A stretch of 7,857 nucleotides of DNA from positions 1 to 7,857 of the forward strand of contig MHKO01000014.1 of NCBI GenBank assembly GCA_001818435.1. The letters are read 5' to 3'. The DNA comes from Candidatus Komeilibacteria bacterium RIFCSPLOWO2_02_FULL_48_11 (GTDB lineage Bacteria > Patescibacteriota > Patescibacteriia > UBA2169). Positions within the stretch are counted from its first letter, which is position 1; the number at the start of each line of letters is the position of its first letter. Below are positions 7,137-7,857 of the stretch, piece by piece. The notes under the pieces were generated by a model. The model did not search any database. It saw only the letters and a list, made by a program, of their open reading frames with translations, and was not told the origin of the DNA. The translations under genes were made by a program, and so were the position numbers.

Positions 7137-7554
7137 GGCGCAGTCTTGTTGCAAAACAATCGTCAAGTTTTTTCATCTTCACGCGGAATCCGGTGCCGTG
7201 ATTTCTAACCGAACCGTCGGGGCGGTAATACATTCTCAAGTCAGCAACAATATCGTCATTTTTCACTCTTTTTTTGAACGCATCAAAATCAAAGCCATCA
7301 AGGAGTGTCCGATCGCGGTCGCCGCCTTGCGGTAATGGCTCAAGTGTAAATAAGGTCATCATTGATTGGGCGCTCTTGCGGTATGATTTTAATTCCGCGA
7401 CTTCTCCGATATCCGGGAGTGGGATGTTATTCTCTTTAATTTTAAGTAAATCCTCAAGCGTTTTTCCGATGCCGGTGTTACCGCTGCGATGTGTTTCAAC
7501 GAAACCCATTTTTTTTATTTCCTCCAATTTTTTCTGTAGTATCTTTAAATCCAT
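7129..7554 (-). CDS. Compact MvaI/BcnI-family type II restriction endonuclease, possibly internally deleted
   Basis: A 141-aa protein related to MvaI and BcnI, monomeric enzymes that nick each strand of CC(W/S)GG. The N-terminal half keeps the family pattern: THRSGNTGIGKTLEDLL with Glu34, PDIGEVAELKS with Asp48, Glu54 and Lys56 (the PD-(D/E)xK catalytic set), then MTLFTLEPLP. The last 45 residues match the family C terminus, VADLRMYY and NHGTGFRV (119-126). Family members are about 240 residues, so roughly 100 central residues, a region I expect to carry much of target recognition, are missing in frame between about 84 and 90. A tandem TTTGAT repeat sits at the join. It may be a minimal active nuclease, a nicking or relaxed-specificity form, or a decayed one. 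The ATG at 7554 follows the HTH gene by 8 bases, so they form one operon. No clear Shine-Dalgarno precedes it; coupled translation is likely. Family identity is firmer than activity. Confidence 0.8.
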   Translation of the reverse strand: MDLKILQKKLEEIKKMGFVETHRSGNTGIGKTLEDLLKIKENNIPLPDIGEVAELKSYRKSAQSMMTLFTLEPLPQGGDRDRTLLDGFDFDAFKKRVKNDDIVADLRMYYRPDGSVRNHGTGFRVKMKKLDDCFATRLRLI

Positions 7555-7562
7555 ACGAAGGT

Positions 7563-7784
7563 TTAATTTATAAAGTAGTTGAGATCTTTTTTATAGAGTT
7601 TTGCAAACTCTTTCAATTGCATAATATCAACGCGCCGTTGCCCGGATTCAACTTTGGAAATGTATGATTGAGTTTTGCCTAGATATTTGGCAACTTCTAT
7701 CTGATCAAAGCCAGCATCAAGACGAGCCTTTTTTAATTTTTCTATCAATTGCTTGTGGTCTTTTGAATAAATAGCTTTGTTCAT
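7563..7784 (-). CDS. Small Xre/Cro-type HTH regulator, likely controller (C) protein of the R-M locus
   Basis: A 73-aa protein that is almost entirely one helix-turn-helix domain of the Xre/Cro family: helix 1 KQLIEKLKKARLDAGF, then QIEVAKYLGKTQSYISKVESGQRRVD (about 28-53) containing the recognition helix, then two closing helices. Size and position directly before the endonuclease gene fit controller proteins of type II R-M systems, which bind their own promoter as dimers and delay endonuclease expression while methylation is established. A simple repressor or antitoxin-like role is also possible. The ATG at 7784 gives the full domain without excess sequence. No canonical C-box was identified upstream. 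Confidence 0.85.
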   Translation of the reverse strand: MNKAIYSKDHKQLIEKLKKARLDAGFDQIEVAKYLGKTQSYISKVESGQRRVDIMQLKEFAKLYKKDLNYFIN

Positions 7785-7794
7785 ACTTGTTTTT

Positions 7795-7824
7795 TATATA
7801 TTGGCATCATTAGTGTCTCGTTAA
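7795..7824 (-). promoter_or_regulatory. Candidate promoter of the HTH-endonuclease operon
   Basis: On the minus strand TTAACG (7824-7819) is followed after 18 bases by TATATA (7800-7795), which ends 10 bases before the regulator's ATG. The resulting leader would be only a few bases, so this transcript may also be leaderless or nearly so. Each hexamer fits the consensus only partly and the region is A/T-rich, so a chance match is possible. Confidence 0.35.
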
Positions 7825-7839
7825 AATTCCCATAATTGA

Positions 7840-7857
7840 GCCTGTTTTTGAATAGGC
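7840..7857. other. Short inverted repeat at the window edge
   Basis: GCCT at 7840-7843 pairs with AGGC at 7854-7857, extendable inward through a G-T pair and two A-T pairs. It might be the end of a neighbouring gene's terminator or an upstream regulatory site for the HTH operon. The window stops at its last base, so its context cannot be judged. Confidence 0.2.

Noticed and set aside
7145..7173. CTTG...CAAG followed by six T as a plus-strand terminator of the methyltransferase gene
   Set aside because: The outer stem is only 4 bp with a 15-base interior, and the inner TTGTT/AACAA stem is A/T-rich, so it should be unstable. It also lies in endonuclease coding sequence. No convincing plus-strand terminator was found.
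7129..7554. The endonuclease gene as a frameshifted pseudogene
   Set aside because: Both the start and the end of the family are in one frame with no stop, so a frameshift is not needed. An in-frame loss of the middle fits better, though activity remains uncertain.

Overview
The window looks like chromosomal sequence from a Candidate Phyla Radiation (Patescibacteria) bacterium, of the Parcubacteria or a related group. The hints are a very large secreted mosaic protein ending in a helical domain of a style I associate with CPR surface proteins, weak or absent Shine-Dalgarno sequences, a promoter whose -10 box sits six bases from an ATG, and tight packing. The assignment is an inference from protein style; no rRNA, tRNA or marker gene is present to confirm it. 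No CRISPR array or insertion sequence was seen.

Left part (1-5108, minus strand): a gene for a 245-aa SWIM zinc-finger protein is followed, 37 bases downstream, by a gene for a 1420-aa exported protein. The latter carries a signal peptide, a duplicated right-handed beta-helix, an alpha/beta-hydrolase domain of the LCAT/PGAP1 lipase type with a complete-looking Ser-Asp-His set, Ig-like modules and a C-terminal helical domain with a twice-repeated motif. A promoter in the 37-base gap probably gives it a leaderless mRNA. A GC-rich hairpin lies just after its stop.

Middle (5109-5267): a divergent intergenic region with a near-consensus sigma70-type promoter facing right (TTGCCT, 17 bases, TATAAT) and one perfect plus one near-perfect DnaA-box sequence. 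A further perfect box lies in the SWIM gene.

Right part (5268-7857): a compact restriction-modification locus. The plus-strand gene encodes a fusion: a full LexA repressor (winged HTH, Ala83-Gly84 cleavage site, Ser119/Lys157 dyad) joined in frame to a DNA methyltransferase with FxGxG and TSPPY motifs, typical of N4-cytosine enzymes. Facing it, and overlapping its stop by 8 bp, is a short MvaI/BcnI-family restriction endonuclease gene, preceded in its own operon by a small Xre-type HTH regulator. A hairpin plus T-run inside the 3' end of the methyltransferase gene looks like the terminator of the opposing operon.

The item of greatest interest is the LexA-methyltransferase fusion opposite a restriction enzyme. 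It suggests an R-M system whose protective methyltransferase is also an autorepressor that can be cut by RecA-stimulated self-cleavage, tying modification to DNA damage. The endonuclease appears to lack about 100 central residues of its family, so whether it still cuts DNA is open.
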